64,000 bases of DNA. Source: Aselliscus stoliczkanus (lineage: Eukaryota > Chordata > Mammalia > Chiroptera > Hipposideridae). Within the stretch, counting starts at the first letter, position 1. Every line of letters starts with the position of its first letter. The stretch spans positions 119,563,523 to 119,627,522 of the forward strand of contig CM066730.1 of the NCBI GenBank assembly GCA_033961575.1, read 5' to 3'. Below, piece by piece: positions 13,010 through 24,718 of the stretch. The translations under genes were made by a program, and so were the position numbers. The notes beneath the pieces are model-generated. The model searched no databases and was not told the DNA's origin. It saw only the letters and a list, made by a program, of their open reading frames with translations.

Positions 13010-13118
13010 TTTTTTTTTTTTTTTGAGGGTAGTGTCACTGGCCGTCATATGTGGGACCCGAACCGGGGCCGCTGGCTTCCCAAGGCAGCGCTTAACCACT
13101 GCGCCACTCGGCCGGCCC
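13010..13118 (-). mobile_element. Short tRNA-derived SINE
   Basis: Complete head on the minus strand with a T run from about 13010. It sits directly against the L1 3' end that begins at about 13119. TSD copies are poor ('ctatttttatt' against 'ctattgttttt'). Confidence 0.9.
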
Positions 13119-13310
13119 TATTGTTTTTAATCTTTATTAAATTTATTGGGGTGACATTGGTTAGTAAAATTATATAGGTTTCAAGTGTACATTTCTATAT
13201 TACATCATTTATATATTGCATTGTGTGTTCACCACCCAGAATCAGTTCTCCTTCCATCACCATATATTTGATCCCCTTTACCCTCTTCTACCATACTGGA
13301 GCAAAATATT
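13119..13310 (-). mobile_element. Bat-type L1 3' end, 5'-truncated
   Basis: Minus-strand L1 3' terminus. Diagnostic blocks on the plus strand are 'ttattggggtgacattgg', 'tatattgcattgtgtgttc' and 'tctccttccatcaccata'. The same end recurs at 41322-41465 and as a splinter at 42110-42139. Confidence 0.75.
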
Positions 13311-14495
13311 TTTCGCAGTAAATCTCAGATAATCCATGGCCCCCATACTCCTCACTTCTCTAATCATACTCTAACCCTTCACACCACAACTCAATTCCCT
13401 AAAAGAACGCAGAGTATCTCCCCAAAACAGGGAAAGGAATACTCAAAAGCTAGTCTCCTTTAAACTTTCTTTGCCTTTATAGAAATATGGTCAACCTCTG
13501 TGGTCCCTTGCTAGCAATAGGAATGAAAATTATGATCTTCCAGATATTTTAAGTGCAAGATATGATCAAAATTATTACTTGATTGACCAACTAAACTAGA
13601 GATCAAATACAAGTGAAATATTTTGGTTTATTCCACTATATGATCTTATTATTCTAATCTAAACTTTTTAATATTTAAATACCAAATTGGTAAGCTTGAT
13701 ACTACAATGTCATAATTTCTGCCATTATACTTTCATATTTTGTTTCAAAGAAAATTGTCCTATTTTCCCAAGTACAGCACCATACTTTTAAACAAATTGA
13801 TCTCGATAGTACATTCAAGTCCTATCCATAAACTTACTTGCTGTTCTAATTTTGGCTGTGTCTGCTGCACACTCAGACATCGATAACATCAAATAGATGC
13901 AATGATATCTGCAGCACCATCCTAGGATTTTCCTCATGCATGGCCTGTATGACCTGTTCTTGCTGGAATTCATTTCAAGTTCATACAGCCAGGGAACACT
14001 GTAATCTATTATTTGGCATGCTATTTGAAAATATCTGTATTATGTCAATGCAAATACATATAAGATGTTACCTGTCCGCATACCAACTCTACTAAGTTTT
14101 CTGCCCCTAGGGAAGTATCATCATTTTCTGTTTAGATAATATTCACTGATAGTTTAATACTTATTGTAGATATTTGGCTCTTTCCTACAAAGGATGTATA
14201 AAGACCTTTAATACAAAACAAAACAGAAAACCATCACTACAACCATCCAGACCAAATGTTTGAGTTCTTCATTGTTTTCTTTGTAACTCCCACAAAGTAT
14301 TATTGTTCTTTTTCATGTTTACTCGACCTTATTTTTAAAGGGGGAGGGGAGATGTAGGGAGGAGAGACCCCTGTGCATTCTATGCCTCAGATTGTAGTAT
14401 AAAAATTCATTAAATATAAAAGAATTTTCTATAAATTAACCTGAACACTATTTCAGGATTATGACAACATTTCATGGAAGATGTTGAATTTGAAA
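13311..14495. other. Intergenic; unrecognised
   Basis: No gene or confidently named repeat. The part to about 13480 may still be L1-derived. The rest is unique, with a purine-rich patch at 14340-14365. Confidence 0.35.
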
Positions 14496-15004
14496 TTTTA
14501 AAATTATTTTCTTAATTTGAAACAATTTTTCACACAAAAATATTGCAACTACAGTACAAATACCATTTTTCCTGAATTACTTGAGAGTGATTTTCTAATA
14601 TCACGACCCATTATTCCCAAATGCCATATTGTTCCTACAAACAAGGAAATTTTTCTTTAAAACTGAAATACAAACACAAATTTAAAAATTGACACATCAT
14701 TACCATATAGTCTTCAGACCTCATTCACATTATGCTACCTGCCTCTATAATGTCCTTTATAGCAAAATGATCCAATTCAGAATCAAGCATTAAATTTAGT
14801 TATTATGCTTCTTTAGTCTCTTTCAATCTAGAAGATTTCCTCAGTTTTCCCATGAATTTTATGGTATTAACATTTTTAAAGATTACAAATTAGTTATTTT
14901 GTAAGACGTTCTTTGTTTTAGGTTTTATCTTTGGCTTTCTCCTTATTAGATGAAGGCTATCTATCTTTGTCAGGAAAATAGCAAAAGTGATGTAGTGTTC
15001 ATCT

Positions 15005-15117
15005 CTTTTTTTTTTTTTTTTTTGAGGGCGGTGTCACTGGCCTTCATATGTGGGACCCGAACCGGGGCCACTGGCTTCCCAAGGCAGCGCTTAACCACCA
15101 CGCCACTCAGCCGGCCC
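15005..15117 (-). mobile_element. Short tRNA-derived SINE nested in L1M
   Basis: Complete head on the minus strand and a T run at 15006-15023. TSD 'atgtagtgttcat' lies on both sides (14990-15002 and 15119-15131). Confidence 0.94.
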
Positions 15118-15635
15118 AATGTAGTGTTCATATCAATGCATCCTACAATGGGGTCATTACTTGTGATGTTAATATTAATCTCATGATTAAGGTGATCATT
15201 GTAAAACTGTTCTTTTATCCCTTTTTTTGTAAGCATATTTTGGGGAAGTACATTACCTTTCAACTTATTTATTTATTTATGTCAATAGGGACTGACTACC
15301 AATACTATCCAATAGGTTATAATCTTCTTTATTTTTCACTTTGATGTTCAAATAGTCCCAGAATGACTTGTGTGCTCCCCTTTTATCTTACTTTTTCTTT
15401 CATTGACATATCTCTGGCATTGTTTGAGTACTTCCATACTTTTGGCCCAATAAGATATTCTAAGCTCATTTCATCTAGAGTCAAAATGAGCTGTTTTCCC
15501 AAGCAGTCTAGTTCTTTTAGTTGAGAATGATATTTAGAAACTAAGATTTGGGAGGGAAATGTGCCCATTGTTTTGGGTGTGTCATTGTTTTCAGGATCTG
15601 GAACCAGGGAAATACATGCTTAAAAAAAGTCATCT

Positions 15636-16082
15636 GGGCCGGCCGAGTGGCGCATTGGTTAAGCGCTGGTTTTGGGATGCCAGCAGCCCCGGTTCGGATC
15701 CCACATGAGGGCCAGTGACACTGCCCTCTACAGCTAACAACAGCTCCACCTGGAGCTGGGCTGTGCGAGCCCCGGTGATGGTGTGGGCTGCAGCCCCTGC
15801 TGCAATGGGCTGCCATAGGCTACAGTGAGTGGCCCACAGCCAGCGTGAGCGGCTGGCAGCCAAGCGTGAGCTGCCAATAGCCGCGATGAGCGACATCCAG
15901 AGGCTGCGACCGATCTGCCTCATCCGGGAAGAGCGCAATGACGATACCAACAGTGAAGCAACATCCTCTGCAACTAAACTGAAGAACGAAAAGACAGCAA
16001 CTTGTCTGTTCCCCTTCCCCGATTCCCCAACGCTGTTCCCCTCCGCCAATTCCCCAATAAAATCTTTAAAAAAAAAAAAAAA
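15636..16082 (+). mobile_element. Complex (long) tRNA-headed SINE nested in L1M
   Basis: A 447-bp element. The tRNA-like head is at 15636-15728, with 'gagtggcgcattggtt' as A-box region and 'ggttcggatccc' as B box. An about 300-bp GC-rich body follows, ending 'ccccaataaaatcttt' plus an A tail. TSD 'gtcatct' lies at 15629-15635 and 16083-16089. The body contains an AATAAA signal just before the tail. Open frames across it are SINE artefacts. Confidence 0.93.
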
Positions 16083-16099
16083 GTCATCTATTTATCTAC

Positions 16100-16110
16100 T
16101 CCTCTCTCTG

Positions 16111-16143
<33 letters not shown>

Positions 16144-16240
16144 GTCTCCATTTATACAAATGTTAACATATGTCTATCTCTCTATCTCTCTATATCTTTA
16201 TCATCTATATCTATATAACTGTATCTATATCTATATCTAT
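16100..16240. repeat. (TCTCTG)n / (CTAT)n compound microsatellite
   Basis: Pyrimidine-rich TCTCTG and TC units to about 16148, then TATC and CTATAT units at 16170-16240. The L1M consensus also has a low-complexity zone here, so it probably grew from it. Confidence 0.85.
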
Positions 16241-16779
16241 ATACACCAAGAGTTCACACTGATATCTTTAATGTCTAAACTAATACCACAGGATTCAATT
16301 ATATATTTGTAACTACTTTCTTCAACAATGAAAACCTTATCTCCCAATTATCATTAATATATTCACTTACTTAATCAACCTTCCTGTGTGTAACCAATAC
16401 CCTACTGCTGCTAAATGCTCCAACCTCCCCACACAGATATCCTTCTCATCTTCTTTGAGCTTCAATGCTGCTCTTTAGGCCTCCGGAGTCTTCCCCTGTC
16501 ACACCCTCTACAGAAGCCTCCTTACTTGTCCCCACCTAATGGGTTTAGGGTTAAATTGTTCAGGAAAGAAAGAGAAGGAAAGAGAATAAATAGGAAGGGA
16601 GGGTGGTGGGGGAAAGAAGATTAAAAAGAAGAGGAGAAGGACTTGAGGTACTTTAAAAATAGCTTATTTTCTGCTGTGTGGATACTAATGCTATTGCCTA
16701 TTACATATTTAATTGAAAATTTCTCGTTTTATTTGAGGAACTAAACACAAAATAGTAAGTCTACTTTAACTAACTAGAC

Positions 16780-16835
16780 TTCACATATTTGACAAATATT
16801 TATTGAGTGCCTACTCTGTTCTGTATAATAAATTT
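16780..16835 (-). repeat. L2 LINE 3' end fragment
   Basis: 'acaaatatttattgagtgcc' is the reverse complement of the L2 3' end. Only about 50 bp are recognisable. Confidence 0.6.
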
Positions 16836-17174
16836 TAGTGAAAACCCAATTAACTGCAGTTCTCAATTAATCAATATATTTCAGTTACTTGCTTTTCAGG
16901 GAAACGGGCCAATTATAAGAAATCACATCTAAGTTGAAGACTTATTCAAAACAGTGTCAGTCATGAAGTTTGTATGAATTTTACTATAACTCCCATGACT
17001 TATGTATTATACTATATAATAAGAAATGATATTCACAATTATGACCCTGAAAAAGATCATGAAAATCAATTACAATAGAAATATTGTCAAGCTCACTATA
17101 GACATTTTAGAAACCCTTTCAACAAATATAATTTTATTCAGTTAGGCATAAAATTGTATTCCCCAAACAATCCC

Positions 17175-17400
17175 CAGCTTATTTATTTATTCAGCAAATA
17201 TTTATGAATACTCTGTGTGTGTCAGGTACTGTTTAAGAAAATAAAAATTTATCAAAGTTCCTTTTCTCATGGACCTTACCATCTAGTGAGGGGGAAAAAG
17301 ACAATAAATAGGCAATATGCAGGATGCCAGATTATTATGGGTACTAATAAGGAAAATAAAGAAAGGTAAGGAAGTAGAATATAAAGGACTGGGGTGATGA
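17175..17400 (-). repeat. L2 LINE 3' region
   Basis: 'ttcagcaaatatttatgaat', 'gtcaggtactg', 'ctcatggaccttaccatcta' and 'gacaataaatag' appear in the order expected for the reverse complement of the L2 3' UTR. Confidence 0.75.
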
Positions 17401-18179
17401 TAAGTGAGCTGTCTTAGACACATGGTTAGTTTTTTCTTGTCACCAGTTTGTCATGTATCCAGTGAGGTTCTCTTCCTTAGGTTGAGAAATATATATTATT
17501 CTCATATTTGTTTGCTGGTTTTCTTTAGTATGTGTGGATCAAATTTATAGTGAACTCTTAGCTGCATCTAAATTATTTTGTAAAGACTGGAAAGATAGCA
17601 ATAGAGTTGGTAAATTGGGAATGGTAGAAAGGAAAGAAAAGTTTAGTTGGGAAAGCAGTTTGGATTTTTATAATAAAAAAGAAACTTTCTTATATCGCTT
17701 CAATTGTTCTACATGACTTAAAATAGCTTCATAATTTTTAAAAGCTATTTTTATTTTTAAAATATTTTCATAGTAGCTAAATCCTACTTCAAACATCATT
17801 CTGATAGAACTTATGTGTCCTTGAACAAGAAGGAATGGAAAATGAAAAGACTGAGACAGACAAAAATCTATAAATTTTTCTAATGTTCATTACCAACCAT
17901 CCAGATAAATGTTTCACTAAGTCCCACAAATGGTAACTCTATTTTAATAATTTAAATTGTGGAAATGGTCCAAAAGTCTTCTATTTTTCTCAAGCAAAAT
18001 TTGGTATTTTATTTCTTAGCTCAATAGATATCTGTCTACTCCAATGATACCATTATAAATGTAAAGAATTGATATTATCAGTTGAAAAGAAAAAAAAAAG
18101 TAGAATATGAACATTGTTAAATTCTGAGGTAGATTAGTATATATATGTCAGTAGCATCCAATTGAAAAAGAAAGAGCAC

Positions 18180-18305
18180 TGCACAAAAGATTTTGAGACC
18201 TGGCTTGAACTCTTTCTAGTTCTTATTATGTAACTTTAAGCAAATCATTCCTACTTTCTTATCTTCAGCTCCTATTGGTAAAATTAAGATGATGTTAGTC
18301 TGTAT
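18180..18305 (-). repeat. MIR SINE fragment
   Basis: 'gagacctggcttgaactc', 'tatgtaactttaagcaaatc' and 'ttggtaaaattaagatgatg' follow the reverse complement of MIR. Confidence 0.7.
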
Positions 18306-18340
18306 CTAAAGCTACTATTTACAAACTAAATCCTGGAATT

Positions 18341-18445
18341 TTTTTTTTTTTTGAGGGCAGTGTCACTGACCCTCATATGTGGGACCCGAACTGGAGCGCT
18401 GGCTTCCCAAGCCAGTGCTTAACCACCGCGCCACTCGTCCGGCCC
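18341..18445 (-). mobile_element. Short tRNA-derived SINE
   Basis: Head complete on the minus strand. The 15-bp TSD 'ctaaatcctggaatt' lies at 18326-18340 and 18445-18459. Confidence 0.94.
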
Positions 18446-18712
18446 TAAATCCTGGAATTAATCAAACAAAAAACCCAATAAAATAAAAAATCTACCAGTC
18501 TCATGTGTTTCTGCATATGCACTTTTTTTCTCACTACATACATACATAGTATTAAGGGAAAAATTATTTTTCAGTCAAATAAGAGAATATGTTGAATATG
18601 TAATTGTTAAAATTCTTGTTCCTTTTGATCCTTTCAAAAATTATAGTAATCTTTTCTGATAATTACATTTAAAAAAAAAAAGAAGGGTGAGAGAAACAGC
18701 TATAGTATGTTT

Positions 18713-18815
18713 CTTTTTTTTGAGAGCAGTGTCACTGACCCTCATATGTGGGATCCGAACCGGGGCCGCTGGTGTCCCAAGCCAGCTCTTAACCACCGTG
18801 CCACTCGGCCGGCCC
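18713..18815 (-). mobile_element. Short tRNA-derived SINE
   Basis: Head complete with a short T run (about 9 bases). It is only about 270 bp from the previous copy, in the same orientation. No TSD was recognised. Confidence 0.92.
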
Positions 18816-19021
18816 AGATTTTGCATATTTTTTCAAAGATCATTTTATGGAAAAAGTCCTGGTACATTCTACATTATTTCTCAACTAAATAATATTTCAA
18901 GTGCAACTTTAAATTAGTTTACTTATTTTCAGAGAGAAGAGTAGCCAAAAGAGTTATTATACTTTTAAATTATTGGAAAAAATCCAATAATAAGTTTATC
19001 TAACTACAATAATGCTTTAAC

Positions 19022-19200
19022 TTTTTTTTTTAATTTTATTGGGGAACAGCCATGGTCATTGGTTACACACTGCTTTCATGCTACAGTGACATAGTAGATT
19101 CTTTTAATGGTGCAGCTCACAGTGGTCCATGCAGGAATCTAACCGGCAACCTTTGTGTTATCAGTACCACTCTCTAACCAACTGAGCTAATCTGTCACCC
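19022..19200 (-). mobile_element. VES-like tRNA SINE
   Basis: On the minus strand it starts 'gggtgacagattagctcagtt' with the B-box-like 'ggttagattcc', and ends 'ccccaataaaatt' plus an A run. The head differs from the dominant SINE here and resembles the VES class of bats. The poor TSD ('ctttaactttt' and 'cttgactttt') and sequence drift point to an older copy. Confidence 0.8.
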
Positions 19201-19639
19201 ACTACCTTGACTTTTATATAGTACATTTATTCATGGTGGAGAATACTTTACACAATATGCATATTATTTTTTTAGTTCATTTTCAAAGGCGTTTTATAAA
19301 ATATTGATACAACAGTTTTATAAGGTAAACAAAGTCACCTGAGTATTATTAAAATCTCAACTACAAAACTAGCCAAGCACCCTGTAAATGGCAAATTCAG
19401 ATGGGAGGGAGAAATAACTCAGAGAGCTTGGAAGCTGGTTGATAAAATATACAAATGTTAGTAGTCTAGAAACCAAGGGACAAAGTATTATACTACAGGG
19501 GTATTTGTTGTAAAGCTACATTTCTCCCCTTATAAATCTATAACTACTATCTACATTTTTTCACATAAATTTATATTCAAAGGTGGAACCTTATTATCTG
19601 TCACAGGTTATTATGAAGATGAATTGAGATCACATATTC

Positions 19640-19925
19640 ACAAACTAACACTGGGTGTGTATAGAAGGCAGGCTCTGTTTTAAGAGTATTCATCCATTTA
19701 ATCTCAGATTGAACCATAGGAAATTGCCATTACTGCAGGTAAGAAACAGTTAAATATCAGCAAAAGTATGTTTCAACGTAACACTGTTGTTTCTTTCATC
19801 TTACAAATGAGAAAATTGAGGAACAGAGAGGTTAAGTAACTTGCTTTAGCACAATCATTGTTCTCCCCATCTTACAATTGAGGAAGCAGATGCTTAAGAA
19901 GGAATAAGTGACTTTTCAAGGATAA
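19640..19925 (+). repeat. MIR SINE fragment(s)
   Basis: 'caggctctgttttaagag', 'catccatttaatctcag' and 'gaaaattgaggaacagagaggttaa' are MIR landmarks. A second partial repetition of the 'gaggaagcagatgcttaag' type follows at 19870-19925, so two copies or a duplication may be present. Confidence 0.75.
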
Positions 19926-20489
19926 ACAACTTCTGCTTCTCAGAGAGACAGATCAAGAGAGATATATACTTATGCACATGGTAAATTTGCTGAAAGTTAA
20001 ACTAGTATTTTTGATGTGAGTATTGTGATATGTTTTCTTTCAAGCCCCACATTGTCTTGCATTCCCTCGAAATCAAGGATTACCAGGAAATGATGTCTTT
20101 GGTTTTCAAGAAAAAAGGCTTTTGTGCATTGACTGTCTTCTGAGATGGCTTCCCTCCATCCCTGGCTTTTTCTGTTATCAACTAAACACTACATGATTAA
20201 GGTACTGGAGTACTTTGGTTTATTCTCAAATTATTTCCTCTGCTGTCCTTGGAAAAAAATGAGGTGCCAGGGCTATGGGGAATAACATTTAAAAATTGAT
20301 GAAACACCAACATCTCTCAAGTAGCACACAAATACAATCTCCAAACATAATTGAATAAGATTTAATTTGAGCTAGAGCCAGAGATATTTTATCAAGTATA
20401 TACAGCAGAAGAAAGAAGAACTTAAACAGAGATACCTGATTATTCTGTTTTGCTCTTCTGTTCTATTTTCACCAATGTCTGAAGCATTT

Positions 20490-20947
20490 CTTTTTTTTTT
20501 TTTTTTTTTTTTTAAAGATTTTATTGGGGAATTGGTGGAGGGGAACAGCATTGGGGAATCAGGGAAGGGGAACAGACAAGTTGCTGTCTTTTTGTTCTTC
20601 AGTTTAGTTGCAGAGGACAGTTGCTTCACTGTTGGTATCGTCATTGCGCTCTTCCCGGATGAGGCAGATCGGTCGCTGGCCTCTGGATGTCGCTCACCAC
20701 GGCTATTGGCAGCTCACGCTTGGCTGCCAGCTGCTCACGCTGGCTGCGGGCCACTCACTGTAGCCTATGGCAGCCCACTGCAGCAGGGGCTGCAGCCCAC
20801 ACCATCACCGGGGCTCGCACAGCCCAGCTCCAGGTGGAGCTGTTGTTAGCTGTAGAGGGCAGTGTCACTGGCCCTCATGTGGGATCCGAACCGGAGCCGC
20901 TGGCATCCCAAAACCAGCGCTTAACCAATGCGCCACTCGGCCGGCCC
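20490..20947 (-). mobile_element. Complex (long) tRNA-headed SINE
   Basis: Reverse copy of the same 430-450-bp element as at 15636. T run at 20491-20513, body, then head ending 'cgccactcggccggccc'. TSD 'aagcatttc' flanks it (20482-20490 and 20950-20958). The body is well preserved relative to the other long copies, so the copy looks young. Confidence 0.94.
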
Positions 20948-20959
20948 TCAAGCATTTCC

Positions 20960-21215
20960 TTATAATAAGTTGGGCACTTTGAGACATCATCACAGAGGCG
21001 TTTGGTGCGCTACAATATGGCGGGGAGAGACCTTCTTCAGCCCTGGAGTAGAGAAGGCTAAGCTCGTCAGCATGTGCTACCTTTTCAATAAAGTACTTAA
21101 ATACTGTTGCTGGTTTCTTTGTAAAAATTTCACCTACAACACTAACATTTTATCTTTATGGTTCTCCTGGACTGCACAGCGGGTCCAATGGTTACCAGTG
21201 CCTAGCTCAGGAGTC
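20960..21215 (+). repeat. Possible endogenous-retrovirus LTR fragment
   Basis: 'tttggtgcgc' at 21001-21010, a possible poly(A) signal 'caataaagtac' at 21087-21097 and a C/T-rich end near 21170-21180 give this the look of an LTR 3' part. No open frame for retroviral proteins is present and no duplicate LTR was seen. It could also be unrelated unique sequence. Confidence 0.25.
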
Positions 21216-21224
21216 AACTTGTAT

Positions 21225-21430
21225 TCAAAACCAGACTCAACCTGTATTTGAAATCTCTGCCACTTAACTCCCTGTGTGACTGACTGTGCAAGCTGCTTCA
21301 CATCTCTATCCGTTTCGCATTCATAAAGTTGGGGTTATATTGTTACTATTTTACACAATTTAGAAATATTTTAAATGGGGTAACATAGGTCGTGCTTAGA
21401 ACACTGCCAAAACACTCTCAGTATTTTAAT
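21225..21430 (-). repeat. MIR SINE fragment
   Basis: The order 'gaaatctctgccacttaactc', 'tgtgtgactgactgtgcaag', 'cataaagttggggttat' matches the reverse complement of MIR. Confidence 0.7.
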
Positions 21431-21765
21431 GGATATTGATTTCTCAGGGAATTTTGAGCAGATCTTAAGAGTTAGCAGTGCAAGCGCTTTCATGTGTTCA
21501 TAAAATGCTTAAACATCTATCAGGAACTCAGGTTAATTTCCTTAAGAACTGATTCATCACACTCCTTGCATTGATCTGATTCCCACTGTATTTCCTAGGT
21601 ATAGCCCTTAACTTCCCGCTTTCCAACACGTACGCACCATCTCAGTTTTCCCAGAATAAATACACGTTATAAACACACATCTTCCCTTGTCCTTTCCTTT
21701 CCCCCAATGTTGTAATGCGTTTCATTGTTTTCCATATCAGTAAGTGATATGATCAGTTACATATA

Positions 21766-21816
21766 ACTGATATAGCAGTTACTGATATAGCAGTTACATA
21801 TCAGTAACTGCTATAT
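21766..21816. repeat. Tandem 15-mer merging into a 19-bp inverted repeat
   Basis: 'actgatatagcagtt' occurs twice in tandem (21766-21780 and 21781-21795). The 19-mer at 21770-21788 is perfectly inverted at 21798-21816 with a 9-nt spacer, so it can form a hairpin. Diverged 'catatcag' copies lie just upstream at 21733 onward. Confidence 0.9.
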
Positions 21817-21829
21817 TACCAAAATAGAC

Positions 21830-24665
21830 ATCAACTGCTTAAAGAGTAGCTATGCTGGGTGCTTTACAAAGCACAGAGAAAGTCTGTCCTAAAATTAAAG
21901 CTGATGAACTAGAGGCACATATAAAAACAAATTAAGATCTACACAATTACATGTATAGGGTTTCAACAACAAAAAACTGCATGCGGATATTACACCTGGC
22001 AACAGGGAAATTTATGCTAGGAGAAAAAAGTGAAATGTGAATTATAAGTCACAGTAGGTTAATAGAAGACTGTTAGCTCTGATTTTCACTTTTTCTTATG
22101 GAAACTTTTAATTACTGCATTTCTAATGCACTTACATTTGCCAGTAGTTCTCATTTTATTTTTCTAATAATAGTTCCTAAGATACATCCTATAAATTACC
22201 CCTTTCCTTTTCCTTTCTCTCTTTAAACAATTCTGAGAAAGAGAGAGAGGAAAAAGCAAACTGTAATTTTAAGTAACTCCTTTGGATTAATTCATATGCT
22301 CCTTAAAAAAAAAAAAAATCTCTGTCATTAGCACTGTGCTTTCCCGCTCCCATTCTTATACATGCCAATTTATCAGCAGAGGCCATTGCTGCTGGCTGCC
22401 TTTTTTCTATTAAGGCACCAGCTCTAGACAAACAAGCCCTCTCCATTCATTCCCGACATTCTTTACTTCTTTAACTTGTTCTAATTCCAGGTTTCCTCTA
22501 AGGACCCTCAATTTCAAAACCCTTCATTAGGCTGGCCAAAAGTACTTCAATCTTTTTGTTTCCTTTTCCTCTGTAAAAGGCTAGCTTTCTCCCCAAACTC
22601 ATTTGTTCAGTTTTGTGTCTTAACTTCCTTACCTCTTTTTTCACTTTTTTTTGGAAGGACAGGGACACCCTTTTATGTTTTAAGTTCTCTAATTTCTCTG
22701 CCTCTTTTCTTTACGATGATTCTGGAAATATCACCTCTAGATTAAGTAGAAGAGATGTGTTACTACTGAATTTAACTAACAATTTAAGAGATGACTATAG
22801 GTTTTACCCTTGATAAAATGACAATAAATCAGTTTAGAGATACTGGGAAAATAAATTGTTTAGGGAGAGAGAAAAATTTTTGGTAAGAGTGACTCCATGG
22901 CAAATAATTAGATACAGGAAGAATAGATATATATTTTTTCTTGTAAAGAGAGAGACATTTATTCATTTATTCATTCATTCGTATCATAAATTTCCCTGAC
23001 CCCTCACTATGCTAAAGACTGGAATGGTAGTAACAATCCTAACAGTAAAAAATGTCCTTTTGGGGAATGTTCCTTTATGGAATAAGTTATTTTTTGTTGC
23101 ATTCTTCACTCTGTTCTTCACTTGTTGCCATTCAAAGGCAAAAGGTACAAACGAGACATCAAACACTTGATTTTAAGTGTTGAATTCAATGCCATCTCCC
23201 TCAAAATCCTCAGAGTAGTTTAAAGCATGATGATGAAGGGATGGATTTGAAAAGCAAAATGCTTTCACTTTTCTTTTCCCTTTCCTGTTTTTTCCACTAG
23301 TAGAAGAAAAGTCCAAGGGTTTGGCAATATGAAGAAGAGAAAGTTAGCCACATGCTGGATAACAAAACTTAAATGAGTGAGGTTGCTTATGACTCCTAAG
23401 GAAACTACATCAAATAACTAATTATATTTCATGTGTTTTTACAGATTAGGTTTAAAACACCCTTTTTTCTGCTCAACGAACAAGGTAGGGAACATATTCC
23501 CAGTTTGAAAAGGAAAACTAAAGAAATAAACAAGTCACACAGCTAGTAGACAAAGGGAGGATTGAAGCTAAAAGATACGTTTTCCAAATCCTGGTCCAAT
23601 TTTTTTCCATTATAATTCCTACTTCTGCCTTTTAAAAATGCACATGTTAATGTAAACCCATGGCAGTAAAACTTCAGTTTTTTTGTCATTCAAATAGTAA
23701 AATATATGCCACATTCACAGTTAGCTATAGTTTATATATTTCATAGATAATAAGATATTTGAAAACAAATTAAGTTTTTATCAAATGTTTGGCAAAGTTT
23801 GCACTTTCCTTTTTTGTGTTCAATTTTTTGATAAAATTTTAATATATATATTTTATATTACAGTAGGGAAAAAGCATGTACACTTATATTTCAAAGTGAA
23901 GTGAATTTTGAAATTCTGAGGCATAGCTTTGACATCAAAGATATTCAAATAATCACAACACTGATAACATTAACTTGATTGAGTATTGCAGTCCTCTCGG
24001 TGAGAAATATTTAAAAGTTGTCTCCAAATGATTTTTCTTACTTAGAAAAATATAGCTTCTAAGGGGAATTCAGTCAGGGGCTATTAGTATGTTAGCTTTT
24101 AGAGAAAAAGTGGATAGGTTTATGTAATAGTCACATGTACCTTTAAATGTTAAGTGCAAAAGGTCCCAAGTCTTGTAAGAAGTAAAGGTAATACTCGATG
24201 GAATTTAATAAAATATATCTAATTATATGTTCTGAGTATGATCATTACTATGTGAAAGCTGATCTCAGGATATAGATCTTGAAAAATAAAGACTACATCT
24301 TCCTGAGCTGCATTTCAGGATCTCAGTGGTTAGCACTCAAAATGTGAAAATATACTGCCCCAAAAGTTTTCTAAAAGTAAGATGACTCTAAACTCAAAGG
24401 AAAGCATACAATTTTTTTTTGGAATGCTTTTCTATTCCCGATAACATACCTTTCTTTATCACTGGTTCCTTTTTTACCAGTTCCAATATCTATTTTGGCC
24501 TCACTCTTCAACTTCAATTCACTCATTTTCTTTACCCTTATTCTGTAAACCTGTCACTTTTCTTAGAATTTCCTTGTCTCATTTTCACCTGAGATTAGCC
24601 TCTAGCCTATAATGCACAAAAGGGGTGTAAAATTATTCAGGATACTGAAAACATAACAGTCTAAT
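21830..24665. other. Intergenic; unique AT-rich DNA with a MIR remnant
   Basis: No gene. MIR-like sequence ('aagtcacacagctagtag') at about 23480-23610 is the only repeat I can name. Simple runs of A and T are frequent. Confidence 0.45.
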
Positions 24666-24667
24666 CT

Positions 24668-24670
<3 letters not shown>

Positions 24671-24715
<45 letters not shown>

Positions 24716-24718
24716 TAT
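24671..24718. repeat. (GT)n microsatellite
   Basis: About 24 GT units, followed by 'atgtgtgtat'. Confidence 0.97.

Larger units (their letters stand above)
14500..16640 (-). repeat. Ancient L1M-type LINE 3' region carrying two SINEs
   Basis: A long colinear match to an old L1 3' region read backwards. Landmarks are 'ttcctgaattacttgagagtg', 'aatgtcctttatagcaaaa', 'ctttagtctctttcaatctag', 'tcatttcatctagagtcaaaatgagc', the 'tttatatctatc' microsatellite zone, and 'gagttcacactgatatcttt' at 16251-16269. It is interrupted by SINEs at 15005-15117 and 15636-16082. The subfamily is from memory. Confidence 0.6.

Noticed and set aside
15636..15728. Possible tRNA gene
   Set aside because: The head has A- and B-box-like motifs but no clean cloverleaf, and it is followed by a SINE body and A tail. 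It is a tRNA-derived SINE, as are the other heads.
15541..16218. Open frames of 90-140 codons on both strands
   Set aside because: They lie in the complex SINE and the adjacent TC-rich microsatellite. The same peptides recur at 20.4-20.9 kb and 35.0-35.4 kb, so they are repeat artefacts.
20475..20982. Repeated 'GSVTGPHVGSEP'-type peptides
   Set aside because: Translation of the SINE head and body, present in every copy. Not a gene family.
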